Positions 41,750 to 53,498 of a DNA stretch of 64,000 nucleotides are shown piece after piece (within the stretch, counting starts at the first letter, position 1; each line of letters starts with the position of its first letter). The DNA is taken from positions 502,167 to 566,166 of the forward strand of contig NZ_JACSQI010000001.1 of NCBI RefSeq assembly GCF_014836715.1, given 5' to 3'. The notes under the pieces are model-generated. The model ran no database searches. It was given only the letters and a program-made list of their open reading frames with translations, and had not been told where the DNA came from. The stretch comes from Escherichia whittamii (lineage in GTDB: Bacteria; Pseudomonadota; Gammaproteobacteria; Enterobacterales; Enterobacteriaceae). The position numbers were made by a program, and so were the translations under genes.

Positions 41750-41889
41750 TCAACACCAACCGGAACCTCCACCACGTGCTCGAATGAGGTGTGTTGACGT
41801 CGGGGGAAACCCTCCTGTGTACCAGCGGGATAGAGAGAAAGACAAAGACCGGAAAACAAACTAAAGCGCCCTTGTGGCGCTTTAGTTTT
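41750..41889 (+). ncRNA. ryjA: RyjA small RNA
   Basis: K-12 has a roughly 140-nt sRNA, RyjA, convergent with and overlapping the 3' end of soxR. This interval has the same position and orientation and ends in the strong GGCGC hairpin with TTTAGTTTT. The 5' end is approximate. No open frame of note is supported. Its targets are not known to me; pairing with the soxR 3' end is possible. Confidence 0.6.
41858..41888. terminator. Bidirectional terminator of soxR and RyjA
   Basis: A 13-bp perfect stem (AAACTAAAGCGCC / GGCGCTTTAGTTT) with a 5-base loop and T runs on both strands. Its right arm includes the soxR stop codon. Confidence 0.9.
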
Positions 41890-42346
41890 GTTCATCTTCC
41901 AGTAAGCGTGCGCCGGTACCTTCTTCTCCTAATCGGTCGCCCGGGTTACGCAACGGGCAATCACTGCGCGAAAGGCAGCCACAACCAATACATCCATCCA
42001 GTTCGTCACGCAGCGCCACTAAGGTATGAATGCGCCGATCCAACTCTTCTCGCCATTGGGACGAAAGCTGTTTCCACTCTTTCGCACTTAACGTATGCCC
42101 TTCTGGCAACACGCCAAACGCTTCACGAATGGTTGCGAGCGGAATGCCAATACGCTGAGCAATTTTGATAATTGCGACATATCGCAACACATCACGTTTA
42201 TATCGCCGCTGATTGCCGCTATTACGGATACTGGTAATCAACCCTTTGCTTTCATAGAAATGCAGCGCCGATACCGCCACACCGCTGCGTTTCGCCACTT
42301 CGCCGGGGGTTAGCAGCGCTTTAATGCGGGGTAATTTCTTTTCCAT
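41882..42346 (-). CDS. soxR: Redox-sensing activator SoxR
   Basis: A 154-residue MerR-family regulator with an N-terminal winged helix, a dimerisation helix and a [2Fe-2S] cluster bound by Cys119, Cys122, Cys124 and Cys130 ([12 protein letters not shown]). Oxidation by redox-cycling drugs or NO converts it to an activator of soxS. It is divergent from soxS over an 85-bp gap holding the sox box. All four cluster cysteines and the DNA-binding helix are intact. Confidence 0.97.
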   Translation of the reverse strand: MEKKLPRIKALLTPGEVAKRSGVAVSALHFYESKGLITSIRNSGNQRRYKRDVLRYVAIIKIAQRIGIPLATIREAFGVLPEGHTLSAKEWKQLSSQWREELDRRIHTLVALRDELDGCIGCGCLSRSDCPLRNPGDRLGEEGTGARLLEDEQN

Positions 42347-42357
42347 AAATCGCTTTA

Positions 42358-42375
42358 CCTCAAGTTAACTTGAGG
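42358..42375. promoter_or_regulatory. SoxR box in the soxS promoter
   Basis: CCTCAAGTTAACTTGAGG, an 18-bp perfect palindrome. This is the MerR-type operator that SoxR distorts to activate soxS; it also lies over the soxR promoter. Confidence 0.95.
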
Positions 42376-42431
42376 AATTATACTCCCCAACAGATGAATT
42401 AACGAACTGAACACTGAAAAGAGGCAGATTT

Positions 42432-42755
42432 ATGTCCCATCAGAAAATTATTCAGGATCTTATCGCATGGATTGACGAGCATATTGACCAGCCGCTTAAC
42501 ATTGATGTCGTCGCAAAAAAATCTGGCTATTCAAAGTGGTACTTGCAACGGATGTTCCGCACGGTGACGCATCAGACGCTTGGCGATTACATTCGCCAGC
42601 GCCGTCTGTTACTGGCCGCCGTTGAGTTGCGCACCACCGAGCGTCCGATTTTTGATATCGCAATGGACCTGGGTTATGTCTCTCAGCAGACCTTTTCCCG
42701 CGTTTTCCGTCGGCAGTTTGATCGCACTCCCAGCGATTATCGCCACCGTATCTAG
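42432..42755 (+). CDS. soxS: Superoxide response activator SoxS
   Basis: A 107-residue AraC/XylS-family protein made only of the two helix-turn-helix DNA-binding subdomains, like MarA and Rob. It activates the soxRS regulon (sodA, zwf, fumC, micF, acrAB and others). GAGGCAGATTT precedes the start. It is convergent with pdeC. Confidence 0.97.
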   Translation: MSHQKIIQDLIAWIDEHIDQPLNIDVVAKKSGYSKWYLQRMFRTVTHQTLGDYIRQRRLLLAAVELRTTERPIFDIAMDLGYVSQQTFSRVFRRQFDRTPSDYRHRI

Positions 42756-42757
42756 AA

Positions 42758-44344
42758 TTATTGCCCGCACATTAACTCATGTGCGGGCAATTTCCCTGTC
42801 CATTCCATAAACATTTGCGGTGGCATCGCCTTTGCAAAGTACCAGCCCTGACAATAACGCACGCCGCGTTTGCGCAGCCAATTAACTTGCTCCGACGTTT
42901 CTACCCCTTCCGCTATCGTTTTTAGCCCCAGACTATGCGCCAGTTCAATGATGTGTTCCGCAATCAAATGGCTGGTTTTGTGCGTGGTCAGCGTCTCAAC
43001 AAACGATTTATCGATTTTCAAAATATCGATATTCAATGAATTAAGGTTGTGCAAGTTAGAGTAGCCAATGCCGAAGTCATCAATCGCAACTTCATAACCG
43101 GCCTGACGGAAAGCATGAATAATCGGCGTCATTTTGGTGACATCAAGAAACGCATGTTCAGTGACTTCAAATTTAATTTGCTGCGGATGCACCGCGTATT
43201 GCTCTATTTTCTGATTGGTGCACGCAATTAAACGCGATGTATGAAAATCGGAGGCCGACAGGTTAATAGAAATATAGCGATCGGCATGTGTTGCCAGATA
43301 CGCCCCCAGATCGCTGAATACATTATCAATAACATAATCAGTTACTAACTCAATCATCCCCTCTTTTTCCGCCAACGGGATAAACTCTGCCGGACTCATC
43401 ACTTGCCCCTGGCCACCAGGCCAACGTAGCAACGCTTCAGCGCCAATACATTTTTCTGTTTTGATATCGATAATTGGCTGGTAATAAAGACAAAGCTGTC
43501 GTTTTTCGAGGGCGCGTTGCAATTTGCGTTTAGGTGACTGATACTCCTGGCTAATCCGCAACCAGAGTAACAGCAGTACCAGACTGCAAAAAATACCTGC
43601 GGGCAAAGCAAAGATAAGGTGATTATAAAAATGAGCGATAAGACGTTTATTTGAAGTGGCAACAATGGCCGCAATCGGGCGTTTTGTCGAATGTACCATT
43701 GCATACAAATGACCATTTCGTTGCACAGTTAACTCATTCAGATGAATTAGCGGAGTAAACGTTTCAGCCGAGGCCTGGTTGCTTAACGAAAAAAAGGTTT
43801 TCGTCACCGTATCATACACGCCCCATTGCAGCGTCGGATCGTCAGATATCACCTCACTCCAGAATAAAGGATTGATGACCGCCACATAATTACCCCGCTG
43901 CATATAAGTCATTTTATAACCGGAGAAAAAAGGGGTATCTCGGTAATAATAGATAGAAATATCAGGGGCGCGCTTATAATCTGCGGGGGAAATCATATAC
44001 CCGTCAACAGGAGCGATAAGCGAAGAACATAAAAAACGGTTGTCATGGGCGTATATCAGTTCATTGATATAAAGATAGCCACGAATAATATTCAACATTC
44101 GCTTTTGATGATCCGGAGTACAAACTTGCCCCTGATAGCGTTCCGCTTCATCGCTCGCTGAATCTGCCTGTTGAATCACCAGCTCGGATTTATCCAGCGC
44201 CAGTTGGGCAAAGACACGAAGCTGATTGTTCACTTCTGATTTTGCCCAAATGAAGGCAATCCATAGTGACAAGATGATGGGAAGAAGAGCTACAAAGGTA
44301 ATGCCCGGCAACGCCAGCAATTTGTGTCGTGCACGATGACTCAT
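42758..44344 (-). CDS. pdeC: c-di-GMP phosphodiesterase PdeC (YjcC)
   Basis: A 528-residue membrane protein with an N-terminal helix (about residues 10-30), a periplasmic CSS-motif domain (FLCSSLIAP), a second helix (about 235-260) and a cytosolic EAL domain. Catalytic EAL (GAEALLRW), DDFGIGYSN and EGVE motifs are all kept, so hydrolysis of cyclic di-GMP is expected. In E. coli the periplasmic cysteines sense redox state through DsbA/DsbB. ATG 44344 ([10 protein letters not shown]) is preferred to the in-frame codon three earlier. Confidence 0.94.
   Translation of the reverse strand: MSHRARHKLLALPGITFVALLPIILSLWIAFIWAKSEVNNQLRVFAQLALDKSELVIQQADSASDEAERYQGQVCTPDHQKRMLNIIRGYLYINELIYAHDNRFLCSSLIAPVDGYMISPADYKRAPDISIYYYRDTPFFSGYKMTYMQRGNYVAVINPLFWSEVISDDPTLQWGVYDTVTKTFFSLSNQASAETFTPLIHLNELTVQRNGHLYAMVHSTKRPIAAIVATSNKRLIAHFYNHLIFALPAGIFCSLVLLLLWLRISQEYQSPKRKLQRALEKRQLCLYYQPIIDIKTEKCIGAEALLRWPGGQGQVMSPAEFIPLAEKEGMIELVTDYVIDNVFSDLGAYLATHADRYISINLSASDFHTSRLIACTNQKIEQYAVHPQQIKFEVTEHAFLDVTKMTPIIHAFRQAGYEVAIDDFGIGYSNLHNLNSLNIDILKIDKSFVETLTTHKTSHLIAEHIIELAHSLGLKTIAEGVETSEQVNWLRKRGVRYCQGWYFAKAMPPQMFMEWTGKLPAHELMCGQ
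42761..42790. terminator. Bidirectional terminator between soxS and pdeC
   Basis: A 12-bp perfect stem (TTGCCCGCACAT / ATGTGCGGGCAA) with a 6-base loop. It lies within the last codons of pdeC and 6 bp after the soxS stop, so one palindrome serves both genes and is also coding. Confidence 0.88.
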
Positions 44345-44781
44345 TTCTATCAATTCCCTGTCTGGTTATAGCTGGTCATTGCAAGGTGGAAACCCTGGCC
44401 ACCGACGACGTTAGATAAATCTTACGGTATAAATAGCACTTTTGCCTGATTTGAAATTGATACCTTTATAATCGTTGTTTTAATAAAAATAACATGCTGA
44501 TATCAAAAGGAATTTACTAAAAATGCGCGTCAGTCAGGAAGATACGATATTTTATATTTCTGCGTCGCCACTGAAAAACCACAAGATAAGCACGCTAATA
44601 AAAATAACGACACTATCTGGCTAACAAACAACCAATTGTGATATAGTTCACAAAAATAATGAAACACACTAATTGTTTCATTTTGGTATTTCGCAGGCCC
44701 CATGATAGCCAGAGTGCATCACGCCCCCCGTGAGAAAGCCGTGCTGTCCAGGGCATCGGTTATTTTCAGAGGAAATGTTCG
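44345..44781. promoter_or_regulatory. Long gap between pdeC and yjcB
   Basis: 437 bp, AT-rich, with no supported gene. It holds the divergent promoters of pdeC and yjcB, which I cannot fix. A clear inverted repeat (AATGAAAC-N9-GTTTCATT, 44658-44682) lies about 100 bp before yjcB. GCCCCATGATAGCCAGAGTG to the yjcB start is a GC-richer leader. Confidence 0.45.
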
Positions 44782-45063
44782 ATGGCTACCCTCACCACTG
44801 GCGTGGTTCTTCTTCGCTGGCAGCTTCTTAGCGCCGTACTGATGTTTCTGGCAAGTACGCTCAACATCCGTTTTCGTCGGTCTGATTACGTAGGGCTCGC
44901 GGTGATCAGCAGTGGTCTGGGCGTTGTTTCCGCCTGCTGGTTTGCGATGGGGCTGCTCGGAATCACAATGATGGATATTGCCGCAATCTGGCACAATATT
45001 GAGTCGGTAATGGTGGAAGCAACAAATCAGGCACCGCCACAATGGCCGATGATTTTGGTGTGA
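44782..45063 (+). CDS. yjcB: Small inner membrane protein YjcB
   Basis: A 93-residue protein with two hydrophobic segments (about residues 5-25 and 37-62), matching K-12 YjcB in length. Function unknown. CAGAGGAAATGTTCG precedes the ATG. It is a single-gene unit ended by a strong terminator and convergent with ssb. Confidence 0.88.
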   Translation: MATLTTGVVLLRWQLLSAVLMFLASTLNIRFRRSDYVGLAVISSGLGVVSACWFAMGLLGITMMDIAAIWHNIESVMVEATNQAPPQWPMILV

Positions 45064-45068
45064 TATAC

Positions 45069-45099
45069 AGAAGCCTCCATATTGGAGGCTTCTTTTTTA
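45069..45099. terminator. yjcB terminator
   Basis: AGAAGCCTCC/GGAGGCTTCT stem of 10 bp, 5-base loop and T run, 5 bp after the yjcB stop. The convergent ssb probably also ends near here. Confidence 0.92.
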
Positions 45100-45161
45100 T
45101 CCCTGGCAGATGCGTTAATCACCTACCTTAAAACAATATAATCTATTGTTTTAGACAAAAA

Positions 45162-45698
45162 TCAGAATGGGATATCGTCATCGAAATCCATCGGCGGCTC
45201 GTTAGACGGCGCTGCCGGTGCGGACTGCTGCGGGCGAGACTGCGCGCCGCCGCTGAACTGATTGCCACCCTGCGGCTGCTGAGGCTGACCCCAACCGCCC
45301 TGCGGCTGACCGCCGCCCATATTGCCGCCTGCCGGTGCGCCACCGCCCTGACGACCACCCAGCATCTGCATGGTGCCGCCAACGTTCACCACCACTTCTG
45401 TGGTGTAGCGCTCCTGACCAGATTGATCGGTCCATTTGCGGGTACGCAGCTGACCTTCGATATAAACCTGGGAACCTTTGCGCAGATATTCGCTGGCCAC
45501 TTCAGCCAGTTTGCCGAACAGCACAACGCGGTGCCATTCAGTCTGCTCTTTCATCTCGCCGGTCGCTTTATCACGCCAGGATTCGGAAGTAGCCAGCGTA
45601 ATGTTGGCAACTGCGCCACCATTTGGCATGTAGCGTACTTCCGGGTCCTGACCCAGATTACCAACGAGAATAACCTTGTTTACGCCTCTGCTGGCCAT
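45162..45698 (-). CDS. ssb: Single-stranded DNA-binding protein
   Basis: A 178-residue SSB: OB-fold DNA-binding domain (about residues 1-112), a Gly/Gln/Pro-rich linker and the acidic C-terminal tip MDFDDDIPF that binds repair and replication partners. It coats ssDNA at forks and repair sites. ATG 45698 (MASRGVNKV) is the known start; a frame two codons longer is not used. It is divergent from uvrA with a shared control region. Confidence 0.97.
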   Translation of the reverse strand: MASRGVNKVILVGNLGQDPEVRYMPNGGAVANITLATSESWRDKATGEMKEQTEWHRVVLFGKLAEVASEYLRKGSQVYIEGQLRTRKWTDQSGQERYTTEVVVNVGGTMQMLGGRQGGGAPAGGNMGGGQPQGGWGQPQQPQGGNQFSGGAQSRPQQSAPAAPSNEPPMDFDDDIPF

Positions 45699-45848
45699 GT
45701 TCATGTCTCCTGAAAAAAACGTTCTAATAAGTGTAAACGCGCGATTGTAGCATTACCAATAGCGGTTTTACTATGTTGTGACCTCGGTTCCGCTAAACAA
45801 TTCTGGTCAAACATTGTTACATAGCGCTCTGGGTTTTGCATTCCAACA

Positions 45849-45864
45849 CTGTATATTCATTCAG
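45849..45864. promoter_or_regulatory. LexA box between ssb and uvrA
   Basis: CTGTATATTCATTCAG, a match to the SOS box CTG-N10-CAG, 85 bp before the uvrA start in the divergent region. uvrA is strongly SOS-induced in E. coli and ssb weakly. Confidence 0.94.
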
Positions 45865-45949
45865 GTCATTCTGTGTCATAATTAACCGTTTGTGATCGCC
45901 GGTAGCACCATGCCACCGGGCAAAAAAGCGTTTAATCCGGGAAAGGTGA

Positions 45950-48772
45950 ATGGATAAGATCGAAGTTCGGGGCGCCCGCACCCATAATCTCAAAAACATC
46001 AACCTCGTAATCCCCCGCGACAAACTCATTGTCGTGACCGGGCTTTCGGGTTCTGGCAAATCCTCGCTAGCTTTCGACACCTTATATGCCGAAGGGCAGC
46101 GTCGTTACGTTGAATCCCTTTCCGCCTACGCGCGGCAGTTTCTGTCACTGATGGAAAAGCCAGACGTCGATCATATTGAGGGGCTTTCTCCTGCCATCTC
46201 AATTGAACAGAAATCGACGTCTCATAACCCGCGCTCCACGGTGGGGACAATCACCGAAATCCACGACTATTTGCGTCTGCTGTACGCTCGCGTCGGTGAG
46301 CCACGCTGCCCGGACCACGATGTTCCGCTGGCGGCGCAAACCGTCAGCCAGATGGTGGATAACGTGCTGTCGCAGCCGGAAGGTAAACGTCTGATGCTGC
46401 TGGCGCCGATTATTAAAGAGCGCAAAGGCGAACACACAAAAACGCTGGAGAATCTGGCAAGTCAGGGCTACATCCGTGCGCGCATAGATGGCGAAGTCTG
46501 CGATCTTTCCGATCCACCGAAACTGGAACTGCAAAAGAAACACACTATTGAAGTGGTTATTGATCGTTTCAAAGTGCGCGACGATCTCACCCAACGCCTG
46601 GCAGAGTCGTTTGAAACGGCGCTGGAGCTTTCTGGCGGTACGGCGGTCGTCGCTGATATGGACGATCCCAAAGCGGAAGAGCTGCTCTTCTCCGCCAACT
46701 TCGCCTGTCCGATTTGCGGTTACAGTATGCGTGAACTGGAACCGCGTCTGTTTTCGTTTAACAACCCGGCGGGGGCCTGCCCGACCTGTGACGGCCTCGG
46801 CGTACAGCAATATTTCGATCCTGACCGCGTGATCCAGAATCCGGAGCTGTCGCTGGCTGGCGGCGCGATCCGCGGCTGGGATCGCCGCAACTTCTATTAC
46901 TTCCAGATGCTGAAATCGCTGGCAGATCACTATAAGTTCGACGTCGAAGCACCGTGGGGCAGCCTGAGCGCGAACGTGCATAAAGTGGTGCTGTACGGTT
47001 CTGGCAAAGAAAACATCGAATTCAAATACATGAACGATCGCGGCGATACCTCCATCCGCCGCCATCCGTTCGAAGGCGTACTGCATAATATGGAGCGCCG
47101 TTATAAAGAGACGGAATCCAGCGCGGTACGTGAAGAATTAGCCAAGTTTATCAGCAATCGTCCGTGTGCCAGCTGCGACGGAACACGTCTGCGTCGGGAA
47201 GCGCGCCACGTTTATGTCGAGAATACGCCGCTGCCTGCTATCTCCGACATGAGCATTGGCCATGCGATGGAATTCTTCAACAATCTCAAACTTGCCGGGC
47301 AAAGAGCGAAGATTGCGGAAAAAATCCTCAAAGAGATTGGCGACCGCCTGAAATTTCTCGTTAACGTCGGTTTGAACTATCTGACACTTTCCCGCTCGGC
47401 AGAAACGCTTTCCGGCGGTGAAGCCCAGCGTATCCGTCTGGCGAGTCAGATTGGCGCGGGGCTGGTTGGCGTTATGTACGTGCTCGATGAGCCGTCTATC
47501 GGCCTGCACCAGCGCGATAACGAGCGCCTGCTGGGTACGCTTATCCACCTGCGCGATCTGGGTAATACCGTAATTGTGGTGGAGCACGACGAAGACGCTA
47601 TTCGCGCCGCTGACCACGTTATCGACATTGGCCCGGGCGCTGGCGTACACGGTGGTGAAGTGGTCGCGGAAGGTCCGCTGGAAGCGATTATGGCCGTGCC
47701 AGAGTCGTTAACCGGACAGTACATGAGCGGCAAACGCAAGATTGAAGTGCCGAAGAAACGCGTTCCGGCGGATCCAGAAAAAGTGCTGAAGCTGACAGGC
47801 GCACGCGGCAACAACCTGAAAGACGTGACGCTGACGCTGCCGGTGGGTCTGTTTACCTGCATTACTGGTGTTTCAGGTTCCGGTAAATCCACGCTAATTA
47901 ACGACACGCTGTTCCCGATTGCCCAACGCCAGTTGAACGGCGCGACTATCGCCGAACCGGCACCGTATCGCGATATTCAGGGGCTGGAACATTTCGACAA
48001 AGTGATCGATATCGACCAGAGCCCGATTGGTCGTACTCCGCGTTCTAACCCGGCGACCTATACCGGCGTGTTTACGCCTGTACGTGAACTGTTTGCGGGC
48101 GTACCGGAATCCCGTGCGCGCGGCTATACGCCAGGTCGTTTCAGCTTTAACGTTCGTGGCGGACGCTGCGAAGCCTGTCAGGGCGATGGCGTGATCAAAG
48201 TGGAGATGCACTTCCTGCCGGATATTTACGTGCCGTGCGACCAGTGCAAAGGTAAACGCTATAACCGTGAAACGCTGGAGATTAAGTACAAAGGCAAAAC
48301 CATCCACGAAGTGCTGGATATGACCATCGAAGAGGCGCGAGAGTTCTTTGATGCGGTGCCAGCTCTGGCGCGTAAGCTGCAAACGTTGATGGACGTTGGC
48401 CTGACGTACATCCGCCTCGGGCAGTCCGCCACCACACTTTCTGGTGGTGAAGCCCAGCGCGTGAAGCTGGCGCGTGAGCTGTCAAAACGCGGCACCGGGC
48501 AGACGCTGTATATTCTCGACGAGCCGACTACCGGCCTGCACTTTGCCGATATTCAGCAACTGCTCGACGTACTGCATAAACTGCGCGATCAGGGCAACAC
48601 CATTGTGGTGATTGAGCACAATCTCGACGTGATCAAAACCGCCGACTGGATTGTTGACCTGGGGCCGGAGGGCGGCAGCGGCGGCGGCGAAATCCTCGTC
48701 TCCGGCACGCCAGAAACCGTCGCGGAGTGTGAAGCCTCACATACGGCACGCTTCCTCAAGCCGATGCTGTAA
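45950..48772 (+). CDS. uvrA: Excinuclease ABC subunit UvrA
   Basis: A 940-residue DNA damage sensor of nucleotide excision repair, cytosolic. It has two ABC ATPase modules, with Walker [10 protein letters not shown] at about residue 31 and GVSGSGKST at about 640. Their LSGGEAQR signatures and zinc modules (CPICGYSM and CEACQGDG with CDQCKGKR) are in place. It loads UvrB on lesions. A terminator and a BIME follow. Confidence 0.98.
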   Translation: MDKIEVRGARTHNLKNINLVIPRDKLIVVTGLSGSGKSSLAFDTLYAEGQRRYVESLSAYARQFLSLMEKPDVDHIEGLSPAISIEQKSTSHNPRSTVGTITEIHDYLRLLYARVGEPRCPDHDVPLAAQTVSQMVDNVLSQPEGKRLMLLAPIIKERKGEHTKTLENLASQGYIRARIDGEVCDLSDPPKLELQKKHTIEVVIDRFKVRDDLTQRLAESFETALELSGGTAVVADMDDPKAEELLFSANFACPICGYSMRELEPRLFSFNNPAGACPTCDGLGVQQYFDPDRVIQNPELSLAGGAIRGWDRRNFYYFQMLKSLADHYKFDVEAPWGSLSANVHKVVLYGSGKENIEFKYMNDRGDTSIRRHPFEGVLHNMERRYKETESSAVREELAKFISNRPCASCDGTRLRREARHVYVENTPLPAISDMSIGHAMEFFNNLKLAGQRAKIAEKILKEIGDRLKFLVNVGLNYLTLSRSAETLSGGEAQRIRLASQIGAGLVGVMYVLDEPSIGLHQRDNERLLGTLIHLRDLGNTVIVVEHDEDAIRAADHVIDIGPGAGVHGGEVVAEGPLEAIMAVPESLTGQYMSGKRKIEVPKKRVPADPEKVLKLTGARGNNLKDVTLTLPVGLFTCITGVSGSGKSTLINDTLFPIAQRQLNGATIAEPAPYRDIQGLEHFDKVIDIDQSPIGRTPRSNPATYTGVFTPVRELFAGVPESRARGYTPGRFSFNVRGGRCEACQGDGVIKVEMHFLPDIYVPCDQCKGKRYNRETLEIKYKGKTIHEVLDMTIEEAREFFDAVPALARKLQTLMDVGLTYIRLGQSATTLSGGEAQRVKLARELSKRGTGQTLYILDEPTTGLHFADIQQLLDVLHKLRDQGNTIVVIEHNLDVIKTADWIVDLGPEGGSGGGEILVSGTPETVAECEASHTARFLKPML

Positions 48773-48777
48773 TCGTT

Positions 48778-48800
48778 AAGGCCGCTTTCTGAGCGGCCTC
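48778..48800 (+). terminator. uvrA terminator
   Basis: AGGCCGCT/AGCGGCCT stem of 8 bp with a 5-base loop, 6 bp after the uvrA stop. A second, imperfect copy of the motif (CAGGCCGCTTTCTGAACGGTC, then TTTTCC) stands at about 48951-48975. Confidence 0.8.
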
Positions 48801-48829
48801 AGATTATTAACAAAGTGCGCTTTGTTCTT

Positions 48830-48932
48830 GCCGGATGCGGCGTGAACGCCTTATCCGGCCTACAAAAACATGCAATTTCAATATATTGCAGAGGTTACGT
48901 AGGCCTGATAAGCGTAGTGCATCAGGCAATTT
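48830..48932. repeat. BIME between uvrA and yjbR
   Basis: Two opposed REP units: TGCCGGATGCGGCGTGAACG...TTATCCGGCCTAC (about 48831-48863) and TACGTAGGCCTGATAAGCG...CATCAGGCAA (about 48897-48930), lying between convergent uvrA and yjbR. Confidence 0.9.
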
Positions 48933-48985
48933 TGCGTTTGTCATCATTCTCAGGCCGCTTTCTGAACGGTCTTTTCCTTTCAGAG

Positions 48986-49336
48986 TTACACCAGCAATTT
49001 ACGTTTTTCTTCCGGCAGCAAATTCACCGCCTGCTGATACGACGCATCGACCAGATAATAGATTTGCGAATCCGGCAACGACCCGTCGAGATACACGGTG
49101 CTCCAGTGCGCTTTGTTCAGATGTCGGCTGGGACGAACATCGCTATGCTGCTGTCGCAAAAGCTCGGCCAGCGCAGGGCTGGTTTTCAGCGAAACCGCTG
49201 GGCGATTTTCCACTTCTTTCACCATCGCAAACAGCACATCTTCCACTTTGATTTGCGTTGCTTTCCAGTCGCTATGCACACTCTGTTCTGCGCCTGGTTT
49301 TGCCATGCAATATTGTAGCAACTCCGAAATAGTCAT
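48986..49336 (-). CDS. yjbR: YjbR family DNA-binding-fold protein
   Basis: A 116-residue protein of the YjbR/CyaY-like family, structurally related to DNA-binding domains but of unproven function. I recall 118 residues in K-12; here the frame ends ...KRKLLV then TAA, with a second stop (TGA) two codons on, as if Gln117 had become a stop. The loss is only two residues. It is followed on the minus strand by the BIME; yjbQ precedes it with 3 bp between, so the two are one operon. Confidence 0.91.
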   Translation of the reverse strand: MTISELLQYCMAKPGAEQSVHSDWKATQIKVEDVLFAMVKEVENRPAVSLKTSPALAELLRQQHSDVRPSRHLNKAHWSTVYLDGSLPDSQIYYLVDASYQQAVNLLPEEKRKLLV

Positions 49337-49339
49337 TTT

Positions 49340-49756
49340 TTACTCCCCTTGAAGTGTCGCAATGATGCGACGCGATCCGCCGTGGATGCGATGTTCCCCA
49401 AGCCATATTCCCTGCCAGGTGCCGGTCTGAATACGCCCCTTATGCACTGGCAATACGAGCGATACCCCCAGCATCGAGGATTTGATATGAGAAGGCATAT
49501 CGTCTGCCCCTTCATAGTCATGCTCATAGTTTCCGTGGTCGGGAACGGTGCGGAGGAAAAAACGTTCCATGTCATGGCGTACCGTGGGGTCGCAATTCTC
49601 ATTAAGTGTCAGAGAGGCGGAAGTGTGTTGCAGCAACAGGTGCAGTAAACCGACATTAACACGCGGCATATCATCTAGTTGAGTCAGGATTTCATCCGTT
49701 ACCAAATGAAACCCACGAGATTTAGCGCTAAGTGTGAGCGTCTTTTGAAACCACAT
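49340..49756 (-). CDS. yjbQ: YjbQ family protein (UPF0047)
   Basis: A 138-residue protein of the widely conserved UPF0047/YjbQ family. It has the typical [11 protein letters not shown] and [12 protein letters not shown] motifs, the latter near the conserved His/Arg site. E. coli YjbQ shows weak thiamine phosphate synthase activity; the natural role is uncertain. It is in one unit with yjbR. Confidence 0.93.
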   Translation of the reverse strand: MWFQKTLTLSAKSRGFHLVTDEILTQLDDMPRVNVGLLHLLLQHTSASLTLNENCDPTVRHDMERFFLRTVPDHGNYEHDYEGADDMPSHIKSSMLGVSLVLPVHKGRIQTGTWQGIWLGEHRIHGGSRRIIATLQGE

Positions 49757-49838
49757 GTGCTGCTCCTTGATAAAACTCTCTTAATCAGTTTGCAGTAAGA
49801 CAGCGAAAGGATAAAGGTGTGATTAAAAAAACAGCACT

Positions 49839-49861
49839 CGGGAGAGCCAGACACTCTCCCG
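49839..49861 (-). terminator. aphA terminator
   Basis: CGGGAGAG/CTCTCCCG stem of 8 bp with a 7-base loop, followed on the minus strand by AGTGCTGTTTTTTT. It begins 6 bp after the aphA stop. Confidence 0.88.
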
Positions 49862-49866
49862 ACTTA

Positions 49867-50920
<1,054 letters not shown>

Positions 50921-52114
50921 TCACATCACTGCTGCGAACGCCTTCGCCACGCGATGCACATTTTGCGCGTTAAGCCCGGCAACACACATGCGCCCGCTGG
51001 CAATCAGGTAAACACCAAACTCTTCACGCAGTCGGTCAACCTGAGCAGCACTTAAACCGGTATAGCTGAACATGCCGCGCTGCTTAAGCAGATAATCAAA
51101 ATTGCGTTCTGGCATCTCTTTACTCAATACCTTCACCAGTTCCTGACGCATCGCCAGAATACGGGTACGCATTTCTTCTACTTCCGCCAGCCAGCTGGCT
51201 TTTAACGCCACATCATTCAGCACCGTAGCCACCACCTGCGCACCAAAATTCGGCGGGCTGGAGTAAATACGGCGCACAGTAGCTTTGAGTTGCCCCAGCA
51301 CGCGGCCTGCGACTTCGGCATCTTCACACACCACAGAAAGACCACCGACACGTTCGCCGTAAAGGGAGAAAATTTTCGAGAATGAATTGCTCACCAGAGC
51401 AGGTAATCCAGCGCTGGCGATCGCGCGAATGGCGTAGGCATCTTCTTCCATACCGGCACCAAATCCTTGATAGGCAATATCGAGGAATGGGATAAGTTCG
51501 CGTGCTTTGAGAATTTCAATCACCGCGTCCCATTGGTCGTTGGTGAGATCGGCGCCCGTTGGGTTATGACAGCACGGATGCAGCAGCACAATGCTGCGGG
51601 CAGGTAATGTTTTCAGCGTCGCCAACAGGTCATTAAAACGCACACCGTTGGTTGCTTCATCATACCAGGGGTAAGTACTCACTTCGAATCCAGCTCCCGC
51701 GAATATTGCCACATGGTTTTCCCAGGTGGGATCGCTGACCCAGACGCCTGATTCCGGGAAGTAGCGTTTCAGGAAGTCAGCGCCCACTTTCAATGCCCCC
51801 GAGCCGCCAAGCGTTTGAATGGTTGCTACGCGCTGTTGTTGCAGTACCGGATGGTCGGTGCCAAACAGCAGCGGCGCAATGGCATGGCGATAGCTGGTAA
51901 GCCCTTCCATTGGCAAGTAAAGCGAAGCACCGTGAGGCTGCGCATTCAGACGCGCTTCTGCTTCTGCCACGGCTTTTAGTTGCGGAATAATCCCGTCTTC
52001 GTTGTAGTACAGACCGATACTCAAATTCACTTTGTCGCTGCGAGTGTCTTCTTTAAAACGCTCCATAAGCGAAAGAATCGGGTCGCCAGCGTAGGCGTCA
52101 ACTTTTTGAAACAC
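50921..52114 (-). CDS. tyrB: Aromatic amino acid aminotransferase TyrB
   Basis: A 397-residue class I PLP aminotransferase making tyrosine, phenylalanine and leucine from their keto acids. The PLP lysine is in [14 protein letters not shown] (about Lys247); the [12 protein letters not shown] and RMCVAG motifs bind cofactor and substrate carboxylate. The start is GTG at 52114 (CGCGTGTTTCAAAAAG), as in K-12, after CTGGAGAA; an ATG 14 codons upstream is in frame but lies before that site. TyrR repression is known; I cannot place its boxes securely. Confidence 0.95.
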   Translation of the reverse strand: MFQKVDAYAGDPILSLMERFKEDTRSDKVNLSIGLYYNEDGIIPQLKAVAEAEARLNAQPHGASLYLPMEGLTSYRHAIAPLLFGTDHPVLQQQRVATIQTLGGSGALKVGADFLKRYFPESGVWVSDPTWENHVAIFAGAGFEVSTYPWYDEATNGVRFNDLLATLKTLPARSIVLLHPCCHNPTGADLTNDQWDAVIEILKARELIPFLDIAYQGFGAGMEEDAYAIRAIASAGLPALVSNSFSKIFSLYGERVGGLSVVCEDAEVAGRVLGQLKATVRRIYSSPPNFGAQVVATVLNDVALKASWLAEVEEMRTRILAMRQELVKVLSKEMPERNFDYLLKQRGMFSYTGLSAAQVDRLREEFGVYLIASGRMCVAGLNAQNVHRVAKAFAAVM

Positions 52115-52309
52115 GCGATGGTTCTCCAGGTTTACGGGCAGGTGGTTAAAACACAATAAACCGGAAGATGGCGAAGATCGAGAGGATGTTCAGCGGCGAA
52201 CGACAATTAACAACGGAGTAAGACTGATGGCAAACGCAAAACCGCCAGATGCCTGGCGTTTATCATGCGTTGCAAGAATATCAATTTATTGAATTTACAA
52301 GATATTATG

Positions 52310-52346
52310 GACCGGATAAGACATTAACGCCGCATCCGGCACAGAC
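52310..52346. repeat. REP element between tyrB and alr
   Basis: One REP unit, GACCGGATAAGACATTAACG then CCGCATCCGGCAC, 20 bp after the alr stop on the minus strand and about 200 bp upstream of tyrB. Confidence 0.8.
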
Positions 52347-52366
52347 AATCAACTATTGCAGAACGA

Positions 52367-53446
52367 TTAATCGACGTATTTCATCGCGACCCTTGACGTC
52401 AGGCGCGTGATAAGTTCGTAAGCACTCACTTTTGTTATTTCAGCGATACGCTCTACGGGCAAACCTTCGCCCCATAAAATGACCTGATCCCCGGCTTTAT
52501 CCTGCGCCTGCGGGCCTAAATCAACGCAGATCATATCCATCGCCACGCGACCGACAATCGGCACTTCGCGACCATTGACCAGCACCGGAGTACCAGACGG
52601 TGCAGCACGCGGATAACCATCGCCATAGCCCATTGCGACTACGCCGAGACGGGTATCACGTTCGCTAATCCAGGTTCCGCCATAACCTACCGGTTCACCC
52701 GCTTTATGCTCGCGCACGGCAATCAGGCTGGAGGTCAGTGACATCACCGGCTGGCAGCCGAAATCGGCACCGGTGGAGCGATCTTCCAGTGGCGACACGC
52801 CGTAAAGAATGATGCCCGGGCGCACCCAGTCAAAATGCGACTGTGGCCACAGCAAAATGCCACCTGACGCAGCAATCGAACGCTGACCCGGTTTGCCTTC
52901 GCAAAAGGTGTTGAAGATATCGAGTTGTTTTTCAGTTGCGCCACATTGCGGTTCATCAGCACGAGCAAAGTGACTGACAATATTCACCGGCTGACGGACG
53001 TTTTTACATTGCGTAAGACGATGATAAAACGCCTCGGCTTGTTCCGGCCTGACGCCCAGACGGTGCATACCCGTATCGAGTTTCATCCAGACGGTAACCG
53101 GCTCTTCCAGGCTAGCCTCTTCCAGAGCTGCGAGCTGTTCTTCGTTATGCACAGCAGTGTGAAAATGCTGGGCAGAAATTGTCGGCAGATCTCTGGCGTC
53201 AAAAAAGCCTTCGAGCAGCAACACAGGTTTGGTGATTCCTCCCGCCCGGAGTCGCTGGGCTTCTTCGAGACGGGCAACGCCAAAGGCGTCGGCATCAGGA
53301 AGCGTTCGCGCGGTTTCAAGAAGACCGTGACCATAAGCGTTCGCTTTCACCACCGCAACCATTTTACTGGCAGGTGCCAGTTCACGAAGACGTTGCAGGT
53401 TGTGTCGCAGAGCGCGGCGGTTAATCACTACAGTTGCCGCTTGCAT
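52367..53446 (-). CDS. alr: Alanine racemase, biosynthetic
   Basis: A 359-residue PLP enzyme interconverting L- and D-alanine for peptidoglycan. The PLP lysine is Lys34 in [10 protein letters not shown] and the second catalytic residue is the Tyr in GYGGTW (about residue 255). Fold type III barrel then C-terminal beta domain, full length. It follows dnaB with 52 bp between and is probably cotranscribed. Confidence 0.97.
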   Translation of the reverse strand: MQAATVVINRRALRHNLQRLRELAPASKMVAVVKANAYGHGLLETARTLPDADAFGVARLEEAQRLRAGGITKPVLLLEGFFDARDLPTISAQHFHTAVHNEEQLAALEEASLEEPVTVWMKLDTGMHRLGVRPEQAEAFYHRLTQCKNVRQPVNIVSHFARADEPQCGATEKQLDIFNTFCEGKPGQRSIAASGGILLWPQSHFDWVRPGIILYGVSPLEDRSTGADFGCQPVMSLTSSLIAVREHKAGEPVGYGGTWISERDTRLGVVAMGYGDGYPRAAPSGTPVLVNGREVPIVGRVAMDMICVDLGPQAQDKAGDQVILWGEGLPVERIAEITKVSAYELITRLTSRVAMKYVD

Positions 53447-53498
53447 TTGTGTTCCTTGATAAGTGTTTGCTTTAATTACCTAATACATAAAATAATTA

